Source: Panopea generosa
Taxonomy: Eukaryota > Mollusca > Bivalvia > Adapedonta > Hiatellidae
Reading direction: 5' to 3'
DNA length: 64,000 bases
Assembly (NCBI GenBank): GCA_029582155.1
Contig: CM055909.1
Span: 18,028,301 to 18,092,300, forward strand
This document shows, piece by piece, positions 12,536 to 23,905 of this stretch; position 1 is the stretch's first letter, and every line of letters begins with the position of its first letter. A model generated the notes under the pieces. The model was not told where the DNA came from and made no database searches. It saw only the letters and a list, made by a program, of their open reading frames with translations. Position numbers and translations under genes: made by a program.

Positions 12536-13498
12536 TATCATACGCACAATTGATTGGTTATGCTTTAATATAAAGCTGTGGGACCTTTTGTTTGGGTATA
12601 TGTTTCAACCAATGTGTTTTTGTTTATAAAAGATAGTTTGAGAATACCTCAAAATGAATCTAAGTGTAACAATTGTCCTTCCGCAGATTACTAACAAACG
12701 TTCTCACATAAGGATTTTATAATGAACGAAACTCAAACCTACTACCTTAGCGATTACAGGCAAGTGATGCTGAGACGACGCCTCGGATCACTCAGTCACG
12801 GACGACATTAAATTACCATCAATATAAAGATAGCTGGAAAACGCAAATATGATGTTATTCGTCATTTATAGAGAAATGAAAACAGTAGAAAATACGAAAA
12901 AAACTACATAACAGGATATTACGTAAAATTACTTATTGTTCAATGGTTAGAAAATAGAAACATAAAACCACTCACACAAAAGTCGACCTTAACGTTTTGT
13001 GTAAGAATTTGCATTTTTGATCGATGGGTTCTCCGTGTACAAGCTTCATCTTTTCATTCTGTGTTACTCTACGTTTTTCTGGAAAGAGGAATGTTTTGTT
13101 AAATTATATTCACACTGCAAGTGATACTGGAACAAATATATTAGCCCAGTTTTTAAGGTTTTACATTTAACAAGAGTGTCACAGAAATAATGAAAATGTC
13201 AAAAACACAAAGCAGTAGTTTGAATTCAAAAGAAAAAAACAAATTCTTACTTATTATCAATTCGTAACTTTCTGTGAAGCTAAAATATAAGAAGTTTATA
13301 TAAAATTCTAGTTGACTTACAGCGATAGACGTTTTCAAATACTAGCCTACATACCTAAATCGACAAGTCTAGTAAATCGGAATACGTTATTTTGAATATT
13401 AATCATTGACTTAAAACATATGAATTTCACCAAAATAAAGAAATAATCAAACTAACTGGCTACACACCTCTATAAAATCTTGCAATGGCAGCATTCAC
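12536..13498. other. Intron-like AT-rich sequence with one SINE fragment
   Basis: No coding exon is convincing here. It contains the tRNA-Ser-type SINE piece listed separately. If the two minus-strand exons belong to one gene, a missing small exon should lie here, because the phases of the two flanking exons do not match. Confidence 0.5.
12676..12812 (-). mobile_element. tRNA-Ser-type SINE fragment
   Basis: Reads, on the plus strand, a degraded body (CTCACATAAGG) followed by CCTTAGCG...AAGTGATGCTGAGACG...CGGATCACTCAGTCACGGA. This is the reverse complement of a tRNA-Ser-like head (GGCCGAGTGG class with long variable arm) shared with the copies at 47.8, 58.4 and 59.1 kb. The SINE therefore points to the minus strand. 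Confidence 0.6.
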
Positions 13499-13662
13499 CT
13501 GGACTGGACATCTTGGTTGAGCCATCGACAACGCAAATAGGCAACACCATATTGCAAACACAAACAATCCCACTGTCGTATGATTTCCGAACGTGTGGCC
13601 CTTTTGGCATAAAGCCATCTTTTCTAACTTGATTTCTGTTCTTGTTTTTATTCCGAATATAT
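13499..13662 (-). CDS. Exon encoding a signal peptide (candidate 5' exon of the peroxidase gene)
   Basis: The minus strand has a strong acceptor (TTGTTTTCTTCAG|A at 13662), an ATG at 13618, and a strong donor (GTCCAG|GTGAAT at 13499). From the ATG it encodes 40 residues: a short polar start with Lys and His, then a hydrophobic core (VGLFVFAIWCCLFALSMA), then QPRCPVQ. That is a typical secretory signal peptide with a likely cleavage after SMA. The frame is also open from the acceptor, so the true start could be further upstream. Position and strand suit the first coding exon of the secreted peroxidase to the left, but this exon ends in phase 0 while the peroxidase exon begins in phase 2, so an intermediate exon is required or the two belong to different transcripts. 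Confidence 0.5.
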
Positions 13663-13689
13663 CTGAAGAAAACAATACAGTACTTTAAA

Positions 13690-13840
13690 ACCAAAGCAAT
13701 ATCAACAGCCTTTACAAGGCATTTCCGAAGCCTTTATTGCAAAAATGCTGTCGAATGGAAAACATTAACCTGATCTGGATATAAAAACCGGTTTCATGAA
13801 TAACAAAAGCTGCTTGGTTTTCTTCCGTATACTATTTTTC
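13690..13840 (-). repeat. Left part of a dispersed repeat split by the gypsy insertion
   Basis: The reverse complement of this stretch matches about 30250-30400 (shared CAGCTTTTGT and TATATCCAGATCAGGTTAA). Together with 17933-18101 it makes up the same repeat that is uninterrupted at 30110-30400. Function unknown. Confidence 0.75.
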
Positions 13841-14101
13841 TGTTGTGTTTGTGGTATACACAGGAACAAATAATAATAATATTGAAGTAATGGAACTAAA
13901 ATGAACGACACAAAGCGTGTACTTTAACTAAGATGTTTAATGCTCAGTATCAAAGTAGCAAGTGATTCATGGTATGGAAACGCATGTAATTACAGAGGCA
14001 AATTATAAGAGTATTTCTTATTTTAAGTAAAGGGAAGTAACTACAACATAGAATATGTTAAAGAGTAATCATGAGTTATGAACACATGTATAGATAATAC
14101 A
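13841..14101 (-). repeat. 3' LTR of the gypsy fossil (left end)
   Basis: About 261 bp, TG...CA ends; pairs with 17680-17932. The left neighbour TTTTC (13836-13840) is the target duplication. Inside the element it is followed by a purine tract on the sense strand. Confidence 0.9.
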
Positions 14102-17100
14102 ATGTCTCCTTTCTTATGAAAATGAATGAACAATTTTTGTGAATGAAATTCTTTGTATGTTACATTACAAATAAATATCAAAATAATTAATCCAACACGT
14201 GTAGCAACGTATGGAGTTTAATTATGTCCATAATGTCTCATTAGTTCCACTCAATAACTATGTCCAGATAACACTTAAACGGCGTGGTGGGAATTTGTCA
14301 GTTTTTGTTAATTAATAGCCACTGACTGTTGATTTAGCATTGCGCTGAACTCTAATGTGAGAGATTATCTAGTTTCACAAAGATTCTATTATTTTTGGCT
14401 TAACTGATCTGCCATATCTTGTCACATAAACATTTGGTTGTAAACATGAATTTGATGCATTTGCTGATGATTCAGGTGGCGTAATGCTTTTTTCACTGTG
14501 CTGCAAATTTACATTTTGGTAATCAGTGATCATATTTTCTGCATTTTCTGTATCTGATGAATGAGACTCACAGGGGTTTGAGTTAGAATTTAATGGTTGT
14601 ACATGTATGTCTGATTTCTGGTTTGTTTCTGCTGGGGTTGAATGGGGGTATTGTGATGTGGTATTTGTTTTCAGTAAATGACGTCTGTTCCTACATTACT
14701 CTCCACCTTCAGGTGCACGCATGAGATACGAACTATTGTTGTGTTTATCTATCACAACTGCGGGTTTCTAAGTTCCATGATTAATCCTAACTGGTTTTCC
14801 AATCTCAATTGTCGTAATACTGTTTCTGTTAAGTTTTTTCTTTGTACAGTTTTTCTCTTACTGTCTTGTGATTAGGGGTACTTGGAATCAGCTGTTTAGG
14901 ATCAGTATGTAAGAACGACCTTATTTTCCTTCCAATTAACAATTCAGCTGGGGGAAAAACCAGAGTTAAGTGGGGTTGCCCGGTATTCTAGCAATGCTAC
15001 TGAAAGTTCTGTACCGGACTGTTTGGACTTTTTGATCATTTGTTTAGCTATCTTGACGCAAGATTCAGCTAAACCATTGGACTGTGCATAGTGTTGAGAG
15101 GATTGAAGATGGTTAATGTCCCAATCTCTAACAAAGTCCTGAAAATGCTGCGATGTGTAGTAACTAGCTCCGTCTGTCACTAGTTTAGTTGGAATCCCGT
15201 GATGGGCATACCAAGTTTTCATATGCCTAATTACACAAGAGCTGTTTGTGTTTTGTAATTTCCTTAATTCAAAATAGTAAGAGTAGTAGTCACATACCAG
15301 AAGATAATCTTGACCATCTAATATGAATACATCAGAGCTTACAGTTTGCCAGGGGTACTCTGGGATTTCCTGAGATACCAGAGGTTCCTTGGGGTTTGAA
15401 CATCTGTGTTCAATGCATATTTCGCAATTACCAACATGATTGGTAATATCAGCAGTAATGTTTGGCCAAAACATTGTATTTCTAGTGCGTCTCAGACATT
15501 TCTCAATTAAAAAATGACCAGTATGTAGAATGCCAAGCATACTTGTTCTTAATTTCGAAGGAATGATTAACCTTTGACCCTTGAAGATAATGTCATCCAT
15601 GACACTTAGCTCATCTCTATAAGTCCAGTAATCATGAAGCTGGATAGGGCAATCTGAGCGCTTTTCCGGCCAACCTGACAAAATAACCTGTTTAAGATGT
15701 ACTATGTCAGGGTCTTGACCTGTGTGTAATCTTATCTCTTGAAACTTTTTGTCACGTTACGGCAAGTTTGTTGTGACAAAGTGTGCATGAACGTTTGTTG
15801 CTTCGGACAGTTTTGTATATGTGTCGTGTAGAATTGTTCTTGAGAGACTATCAGCCAGAGGTATCTGAGTTCCTGGTCGGTGTTCTAAAGCGAAGTCATA
15901 ACCTTGTAGTTGTAATATCATACTCTGTAAGCTAGCTGGTGCTACATAGATTGAGTTTTTCCTGACTGCTAGAAGCGGTAAATGGTCAGAATGTACTGTT
16001 ATATGGCGACCATATACATATTGTCTAAACCTAGTCATGCCAAAAAGAATAGCGTATAGCTCCTTTTCTATTTGTGCCCAATTTATCTCACATTGTGTAA
16101 ATGACTTGCTTGCGTAAGCTATCGGCTAACCGTCTTGTAACAGTGTTGCGCCCACACCAAATTTTGAACTATCACATTGCAAAACAATGTGTTTTGTGGG
16201 GTCAAAATATGACAATATAGAACCTGGTGTTTGGGTCAATATGTCTTTCACTTTCTGAAAAGCCTTAACCTGAGGTTCTTGCCAGTGAAAAACAACATCT
16301 TTCTTTAGTACTTGTCAGAGGGGTTGTGTGACCTCTGACAGGTTTGGGGCAAATCTTGATAGGTATACAACCATGCTTAAGATTTTTTCGAGTTCTGGCT
16401 TGTCTTTGGGAGGTTACATATCTCTGATTGCAGATATTTTCTCTAGATCGAGTTTGGGCCCTTGGGAGGACAGAACATGACCTAAATATCCGACTTCCGA
16501 TATTCCTACTTCTAATTTGCCGCATTCAAACGAATATGTTTTTTACGACATCTTTCAAGGAAATTCCTTAAGTTTTCATCATGCTTCCCAGACTAGAATG
16601 TCGTCAAAAATGACGCTACAACCTTTAAGACCTTCCAGGCATTAATCCATTTTGCGCTGGAATTCATCTTGTGATGACCTTAGACCCATGGGAGTAGGAA
16701 AGTATCTGTAACGGCCTAAAAAATATTGAACGTTGTCAGGTACGATGACATGTCGTCAAGTAATAAACTCCAATAGCCTGATGTACAGTCAAGCTTTGTG
16801 AAAACCTTAGCAGTTGAGAGCTGGGGTAGGATGTCATCCATGGTTTTCATTGGGTAATGTGGTCTTGAGATAGCTTTGTTAAGGTCTTTAGGATCTATGC
16901 AGATTCGAACCTTGTCTGAACCTGGCTTGTTTACTACAACCATCGAATTGATCTATTGTGTTGGAGTGTTAACCTTGGCTATGATGCCAGCCTTTTCCAT
17001 GTTTTCTAGTTCCTTGCAAACTTTGTCCTGAATGGCTACAGGGACACGTCTGGGAGGATGCACTACAGACGTACAATGTTCATCTACTTTTATAGAACAT

Positions 17101-17679
17101 TTCCCAGGAAGACGACCAATACCACGAAAGAGTGCATTGTACTGTGTCAAAACAGTATCCTTAGTGAGTGACTCCGAAAATTATTCTGTCTCGGATAATC
17201 TCATCCCGTTTATCATACTTGCAGTCACAGACTGCAATTTTCCGTTTGGTTATGAAATCTTCAATAGACAATTCACCTTGGCATATATTGTTAAACTGAA
17301 AACGTTTAAACACAGAGTTAAGTTTGGATTGAACGTATTCCCCAAATTTCTTGAATAATGTGTCCATCTTCTTATTTTCCTCTGAATTAAATTCCACGAT
17401 TTATGGATATCTCGTCCCTTCTCACCAACCCATAAAAGTAAATATGTGCATTTCGTTTCTTCGTTTTTATCCTTTAAAGGACCGTTGAAGATAAGATCTA
17501 CTTGATCTTTATATTGTTATCATGCTTCAGGCAAGTTTGTGGATGTCCAGTCCAGTTTTGGTGTTGGAACACCGTTAAGTTCCATTGTAATTTCAATTTA
17601 TGAATGTTGATGAATCTGTGATTAATCCAAAATAATTATGCACAAATGTCAAAAATTCAAACTGTAACTTCTAACACCA

Positions 17680-17932
17680 TGTTGTGTTTGTGGTATACAC
17701 AGGAACACATAATAATACTATTGAAGTAATGGAACTAAAATGAACGCCACAAAGCGTGTGCTCTAACTAAGAGTTCAGTATCAAAGTAGCAAGTGATTCA
17801 TGGTATGGAAATGCATGTAATTATAGAGGCAAATTATAGGAGTATTTCTTATTCTAAGTAAAGGGAAGTGACTACAACATATAATATGCTAAAGAGTAAT
17901 CATGAGTTATAAACACATGTATAGATAATGCA
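17680..17932 (-). repeat. 5' LTR of the gypsy fossil (right end)
   Basis: About 253 bp, TG...CA ends; pairs with 13841-14101. The tRNA-primer-like site abuts its inner edge, and the second TTTTC lies at 17933-17937. Confidence 0.9.
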
Positions 17933-18101
17933 TTTTCATAATCATGTACATGGTTTTCGTCACTTGTGTAATAGAAGAAATTTAGATCATTGGATGTGAG
18001 TAAATCACAGACTAAACCAACATCGACTATGGTTTCATTGGTCATCATATTCATTGCTGCATGTGAACTTTCACTTGTTTACATTCTTTCTACTTGGGGG
18101 T
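17933..18101 (-). repeat. Right part of the dispersed repeat split by the gypsy insertion
   Basis: The reverse complement matches 30105-30256 closely: CCATGTACATGATTA, TTTAGTCTGTGAT and TTTACATTCTTTCTACTTGGGG (the last in plus orientation here) are shared. The shared segment can be read as about 40 similar codons (VGLVCD-LTSND motif), but differences are not concentrated at silent positions, so I do not call a gene. Confidence 0.8.
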
Positions 18102-18286
18102 GGGGCCGTAGTCTATTGGATCGAGTGTTGGCCGCTCAAGCTAGAGGTTGCGGGTTCGACCTCAACCCGATACATGTCACAAAACAACACTCAGTACTGG
18201 TTCTACCCAGGAATCGGACTTGAGAGGGATTCATATAAGTTCTGAGCTTTCATCGTAATTGAGCTAAAATAAATTAGTATAAACTA
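18102..18286 (+). mobile_element. tRNA-derived SINE, family A
   Basis: tRNA-like head with A box (TAGTCTATTGGATCGAG) and B box (GGTTCGACC), then a conserved body (AAACAACACTCAGTACTGG, ACCCAGGAATCGGACT, AAGTTCTGAGCTTTC) and an end near TTAGTATAAAC. Copies occur at 20563-20760 (+), 29960-30108 (-) and 40190-40336 (-). The body resembles the conserved central domains of molluscan SINEs; I cannot assign the superfamily with certainty. The same copy, in the same position relative to the neighbouring dispersed repeat, is present at 30 kb. Confidence 0.8.
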
Positions 18287-19247
18287 ACTTTCACTTGATT
18301 ACCCGATTTCACATGTCAATGCAGGAAATTTACTTCTACGTGCATCTTTTTATGTTTTTAGTTTACCCAAAGTTAATATGATTTGAATGTGCAACTTTAT
18401 CTCGACAAGTTGCTCTACTAGCAACATTTCAGGTGAAACGTGTCTATCACCTATTTCAGTCCAATTTTCCGGTAAAATCACATTCCTATGACCTTGACCA
18501 CTAGCTTCATTCATTACCGCAAAATTAGGTCTCAATCTGCCTACATTTAATGGCGAATCTTATATATCAACATTACCGAGCGGAAAAAGGCAAGAAACCA
18601 ATTAACGACATATTTATACATTGCAAACCATTAAAAGGCGCAAATATTTCACACACTTAGTGGAAATGACCTTAAACCATATTTGATTTCTTTTACTCGC
18701 GTCTTCCTGCTTGCTTGTATGGATGAACTCGCATGCAAATAATTTAAACATCACGTGACAAGATTAGCAAATTTGATTGGCGATAGAAATATCGCTGTGT
18801 GTTGTATAACTCGTATGCATAAATATAAACATCACATGACGAAGTCAGTACCTTTGATTGGTTGCTTGAAATTTCATGCAAGATTTATTGTGACTAGCTA
18901 GTTAAATGACTTTTCAGATATTTGGAGAACAAATATAAAATATTTGCATTGTTCTTTTTGTTTTAAATACAACTACAATATGTAGTAAGAACTAACGTAA
19001 TTATGTTCTAACCTGTAATATATTCGAAAATATATGTTTTGCAAGCCCAATTTTTTATATTTCGATCTCTTGATTATTAAATTTTCGATCCCTTGATTTG
19101 TCTAAGGGACTGGTCATTGCAATAAAAAGTATTCTACCTTCAAAATAAACAGTTAAAAAAAAATAAGGTTTCCTACCTACAACTGAAAATACAAAATAAA
19201 TAGTTAATGTACTTGGAAATTTTCCACCAAATTTATAATACTACATT
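18287..19247. other. AT-rich spacer with a short promoter-like duplication
   Basis: No gene seen. At 18724-18781 and 18809-18863 a roughly 55-bp stretch is duplicated (AACTCG-ATGCA...AAACATCAC-TGAC...TTTGATTGG). The first copy holds an octamer ATGCAAAT (18733-18740) and a TCACGTGAC E-box (18751-18759). Regulatory meaning is unproven. Confidence 0.4.
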
Positions 19248-19436
19248 TTGTATATCCTAGTTGAAGAATTGGTACAAATGCCTTCCCAAGACGGTTACGT
19301 AACCCCATGCTCAAATTGCAGAAGCATTCCTACTGGACCCCGCCTCATGGTAGCGCCCAATCACCGTGTGTGTTTGTGTAGATATAAAAAGGGAAACGGG
19401 AAATGCAGCGTTCAATCCGCGTGCCGTTTGTCGTAA
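19248..19436 (+). CDS. Candidate terminal exon of a small cysteine-rich protein (unrecognised)
   Basis: A roughly 50 percent GC island in otherwise about 30 percent GC sequence. A good acceptor (TTTTGTATATCCTAG, ending at 19260) precedes an open frame that runs to a TAA ending at 19436. The translated part from the acceptor is about 58 residues with six cysteines (spacing C-x2-C-x16-C-x-C-x8-C-x4-C), prolines and basic residues (MPSQDGYVTPCSNC, then HRVCLCRYKKGNGKC). I recognise no family. It could be the last exon of a secreted peptide whose upstream exons lie to the left, or a chance ORF in a GC-rich patch. No matching donor-bearing exon was found upstream on the plus strand. Confidence 0.35.
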   Translation: MYILVEELVQMPSQDGYVTPCSNCRSIPTGPRLMVAPNHRVCLCRYKKGNGKCSVQSACRLS

Positions 19437-20562
19437 ATTGCCATAACAATCCGTGCTCTCATTCAGTGTATTGACAACGTAACTGTTCTAATCATGACAT
19501 TTGCTTTGAAATTTAATATGTATAAACGACATTTGTAATAACACAATTGCAAAAACAACGTTATAGTTTTATGTAAACCAGTTGGGAAATCTAATTTAAA
19601 TATAATGAAGTATTAACAGCACATTTATGAGTTTTTATAGTGTGATTGATAACAAGTTATAGTCAAGTATAGTGTTGCCTAGATGCCCCTTGTTATTCGT
19701 TAGCAATATCCTAGCCTTTTTTACGAAAAAAAGGTCGAACATGGCCATGTTCATGACGTCACATTTGAATATATGTTATATTTACCGCAGAGAAATAGAC
19801 ATATTCATATTGGAAATTTCTTGTAGTTTCATAACATACCAAATATACTACTGATTTTGAAATAATTTAAAAAGTATATTCCTCCTAAATACGTAAATGA
19901 AGGGCGTAAAACGTTCTACAAAGAAAATAGGTTCATTTTGATGATGCAGCTATAAATACATTACTTTAAGCAAATGATAAAATGGTTCCATTGCTGTAAA
20001 ATGGAGACAATTTGCAACAAATACTAAATGAACTCAACAGATATTGCAATATCAAAAATTATGTCCATCTATGTTAGTAAAAGTAATGTGTTCATTTTCA
20101 ATTTTCGGTATCTGTGAAAAAGTCAGGGCTTGTATTTTCATGTGGTACTTAAATTATAAATATGACAGATAAATATGTAAATATTGGAATAACCTTGATT
20201 GAACATCTTAATTATGATATTGATCAGCGCAATGTATTGCTCAAAGTATCTATTTATATATGTAGTATGTATAATATTCTTAAATTACATATTGGTATCC
20301 CTAAATCAACGGTTGTTACCACTGTCTTTGTTGTCAGCAATCTCGCCAACCTTAAACATTCACAAACCAGATGTAATAGATAATATATTGAATCTTCTGT
20401 ATGTTGTTCCTTTTCACAGATTTTATAGATTTTATACACACAGCAAAACAACAAACGATTTAAACACCAAGTCTTATATGTGCCTATAATTGGTTTCGTT
20501 GGTGCATTTACATGTAGAAAACTAAAGCGACTTCGTTTAAGTGTTTTAAAAGCAAAATAAAA
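19437..20562. other. AT-rich intergenic sequence
   Basis: I see no gene, RNA or repeat worth naming here; the short ORFs are chance frames in AT-rich DNA. Confidence 0.5.
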
Positions 20563-20760
20563 GCTGGGCGAGTAATGTAATGGAGAGAGTGTTGATCGCT
20601 TACTGCTGAGGTTGCCGGTTCGATCCCCAGCTTGACCTGGTGCCTCTCATAAAACAACACTTAGTACTGGTTTTACCCAGGAAACGGACTCGTAAACGGT
20701 TTGTATAAGTTCTGAGCTTTCGTCGCAATCAAGCTAAAATAAACTGATTAGTATAAACTA
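20563..20760 (+). mobile_element. tRNA-derived SINE, family A
   Basis: Head with B box GGTTCGATCCCC and the family A body (AAACAACACTTAGTACTGG, ACCCAGGAAACGGACTCG, AAGTTCTGAGCTTTCG) ending near TTAGTATAAAC. The best-preserved copy in the window. Confidence 0.85.
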
Positions 20761-21169
20761 AACTTATGTAATTTAAGTGTGCATTACAACATAATTTTTG
20801 TAATAACAAAACGTAAATTCCATACAATGTTAAATTCCCAACTACCCACCGAACTATACTGAGACGAAAAAGATACCCATAATTATCAATATTGCTATGA
20901 CAGTTTTAATTGCATTTAATTTCTGATGAATTTTAACACTATTCCATTTTGGAAACTAATTTTCAAAGATTCAAATTCCAATATTACTCTATTCTACTGT
21001 TCAAGTATACTAGAGCAACCAGCATTAGTGTTATTTTTGTTGGTTTGGTGACTTTAAAATTATATAAAAAATATTTATGCGTTATTTTTTCGTTTTAGTA
21101 TTATATTGACTGCCGTAATGTTCTCAGTAGACATCAAATGATAACCAATAATAACTAAATACGTGGCTA

Positions 21170-21487
21170 CTTAGAAGAAAACTCAAGTGCATAGAGCAAT
21201 GTTGAAATAGTTCATGCGGCAACATTTATTTAGGTCTGTATTTGTAATTGAATATTTAACAAATGCGTGATTTGTCTTAGAAGAAAACTCAAGTGAAGGT
21301 ATAAATGTTGAAATTATTCACGCAGCAACACTTATTTAGGTCTGTATTTGTAATTGAATATTTAACAAATGCGTGATTTGTCTTAGAAGAAAACTCAAGT
21401 GCAGATATAAATGTTGAAATTATTCACGCAGCAACATTTATTTAGGTCTGTATTTGTAATTAGATATTTATAAATCAATTCAATAAA
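21170..21487. repeat. 106-bp tandem repeat, three copies
   Basis: Units start at 21170, 21276 and 21382 with CTTAGAAGAAAACTCAAGTG and contain GCAACATTTATTTAGGTCTG. Copies 2 and 3 are nearly identical, copy 1 is more diverged. Confidence 0.92.
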
Positions 21488-23168
21488 GATAGTGCGGTGT
21501 TTATCACTTAATAAATCACACGATTATTCAATTATTCAAACCTTACAAGCTCAAACAATCAATTATACTCGTAAACAAGATAATTGTAAACTGAAAAAGA
21601 TACGTTATATTAAAAAAAAATATTCTGTTGAAAACAAAGTTCTGTATGTTATCAACATTAATTAGTCAGTTATTCATTTAAATTAAGTATCATTTTAACA
21701 ATCAACCCACGTGAAACATGATCAAATAATAGACGTTATACTTCAGATAACGCATAAATCAAAGGTAGTTTTTGTATTAATAATATCTTTATTTTCTCCA
21801 GTAAGAAGATTACACCATGATAGAATACAGTTTATACAAGTGTGCAAGAAAGAAATCACAACTGCGCAATATTAACGTATAAACAAGAACATAGCATATA
21901 TACAATTGTAAGTAACAATGACCATATGCACTAGCATGCATTAACAAAATGCAGACGAAAACGTATATTATATTAGATAACCACAAGTATGTGAACGTTA
22001 ATTATGTGATTAGCGCTTACACTGGTTTGCAGTGCATTGTTATCTTCGCCATCACTTTATTGCATTGAAATGAGTTTCTCATTATAAAATGTTTTATTCA
22101 AATTTAAAATTCGCTACAGATGACTCTTGCCGAAACGAAACATAAGAATCAAAACAACGAAAAAAAGCAACTATTAATACATGACTTGGTATATAAATAA
22201 AATGAGTCATATTTATTGAAACATATTTTGTCCATGCCAAGTGGGTATGGGAAAATATCAGCCCAAGAAAGTCATCATACCCGGAGTTTAACACAGTTAC
22301 AAGTGTCGGGCTTTTTATACCCAAGACCATATTTACCACTGAAATTGTGTCCATATTGCGCTCTTAATTAAGACCCATTGCAACTATTGCTATTTTATTA
22401 AACGCTTCTATTAATATGATTATTTTTCGTAATAAGATATTAACAGTTGATATTTAGTAACAAAATTATTACATAGCCGTTCTTGAAGCCATGTATGTAT
22501 GTATTTTATTACATTCACCCTTATGTTATAATAAAAATGAAATGCGTATATTGATGCTTACGCTGTTCATATGGATCTAAGTGTAAACTAAGAATTTGAA
22601 TTTAAAGTAGTCTAATAACTAGTATACTTAAAATCGATGAATGTCATTTTACGTAAATAAAGTCTTACTCACAATTAATTAATCAATTAATCGAATAGTT
22701 CCTGTCAGCGTGCGCACTTTGACGGTTAAAACAGACAAATGCTGAAGTGCTTTAGATAATTTCAAATATAATAAGTTGCCACATCTTGAATATTAAGCTC
22801 ACATCTTTTTTTAAAAAATAATTATAATGGATAGTTTGCATTAAATATAGTTTTTGTTTTAAATTTAATCGTTTAGATGATTGTTGTATACCATGTTCAA
22901 TGTTGCTCAGGTACGAAACTAATAAGTCATATGTTTTTTATGAAAATTACATCTAGCATCAATCATTGTTATTGCTGGTGGAGATGTCGTTAGTAAAATA
23001 ATATTTTATCAAACGTTTTATAGCGTTTATTGACGCAATACGTGATTATGGCTTTTTATTATTTTGTCTAACGCTTATGTTTATTGTTAACGTCTCGATT
23101 CACTGCACACTTTTAATTCAACTTGGTGGTACTTATGGGAAGATGCATGACTATACATTCAGATTTTA
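21488..23168. other. AT-rich intergenic sequence
   Basis: Nothing recognisable: no convincing exon, RNA gene or repeat. Confidence 0.5.
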
Positions 23169-23171
23169 ATA

Positions 23172-23202
<31 letters not shown>

Positions 23203-23204
23203 CC
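23169..23204. repeat. Poly-C plus (CA)n simple repeat
   Basis: About 19 consecutive C followed by an ACACAC run. Confidence 0.95.
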
Positions 23205-23274
23205 AACATAAATGTGTACGCACATAACATACGCACAAACTTGCATGGTATTTGACTTTAGTTAGTATACTTTG

Positions 23275-23905
23275 ATATAATTATCCGTGCAGTGATCAAC
23301 CTGCAAATTAGTCAACTTTTGTTAAGATAAATGATTTTATTTATCTTTGCCATTGACTATTGATTAACATTTATTTCTCTACTTGTGTTTTGTTCAAGTC
23401 TGCATTTCTTCAGCCAGCAAAATACAATTGTGTTGAAATATTTACAATACATTTGAGTAAATATAATAAGATGTTTGCGTCTTTAATCATACTGCAATGA
23501 TAATCTGGTGGCAAACCCTATATCTTGCATGCAGAAGATCGGGGTTCGATCCCCTCGCTCTTTGCTCAATGTTTACAGGATTATTCTAAGTCTTTTCGCA
23601 CCAGTGGCTAGAGTATCATACCATTTGTGTAGAGTTTGATAATTCAGTATGGCAACGAGTATTGAGTGTTATTTTTGGAGGCATGTTCGAACGCGGGATC
23701 TAACCCGTTAATTCTATTGTGAGCGTGTAACCCTCTATCCACTACGCTACCGTTCTGCGCTTGATATCATTTCTTAGATATTAGTTTAAACATATTTATT
23801 TTATTTCGATTTTGATGATGAAATTCTTACAACTTAAGACAAATCACGCTCAAAGTCTTTTTGGTTAGAACTAGTACTAAGCATATGCGCGGAAAAGTGT
23901 TTTAC
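23275..23905. repeat. Segmental duplicate, copy 1 (carries three tRNA-like modules)
   Basis: About 640 bp matching 25218-25858 in direct orientation (shared AGTGATCAACCTGCAAA, CTACTTGTGTTTTGTTCAAG, GTATCATACCATTTGTGTAG, CGAACGCGGGATCTAACCCG). It contains a plus-oriented tRNA-like block near 23510-23570 (GGTTCGATCCCC), a minus-oriented one near 23680-23760 (GGTAGCGTAGTGGATAGAGG on the minus strand) and the start of a family D SINE. Confidence 0.85.

Larger units (their letters stand above)
13841..17932 (-). mobile_element. Fossil Ty3/gypsy LTR retrotransposon, about 4.1 kb, both LTRs and target duplication present
   Basis: Two direct repeats of about 253-261 bp bound the element, each starting TGTTGTGTTTG and ending in CA. 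A TTTTC duplication flanks it exactly (13836-13840 and 17933-17937). Inside the right LTR lies a primer-binding-site-like sequence (sense strand TGGTGTTAGAAGTTA, tRNA-Leu-like) and inside the left LTR a purine tract (sense AAGAAAGGAGA). Recognisable parts, in sense order from right to left, are a gag-like region (about 17160-17590), reverse transcriptase (about 16270-17150), RNase H (about 15760-16200) and integrase with zinc-binding and catalytic regions (about 14940-15680). The element is clearly broken in several places and shorter than typical complete relatives. The LTRs differ at roughly 6 percent of sites plus one small indel by eye, suggesting an insertion of the order of ten million years ago if neutral rates of a few per billion per year apply. 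Confidence 0.92.

Noticed and set aside
13153-13338. Hydrophobic 61-codon minus-strand ORF between the two candidate exons
   Set aside because: AT-rich sequence gives Phe/Leu/Ile-rich frames by chance; no splice sites of the phase needed to join the peroxidase exons were found.
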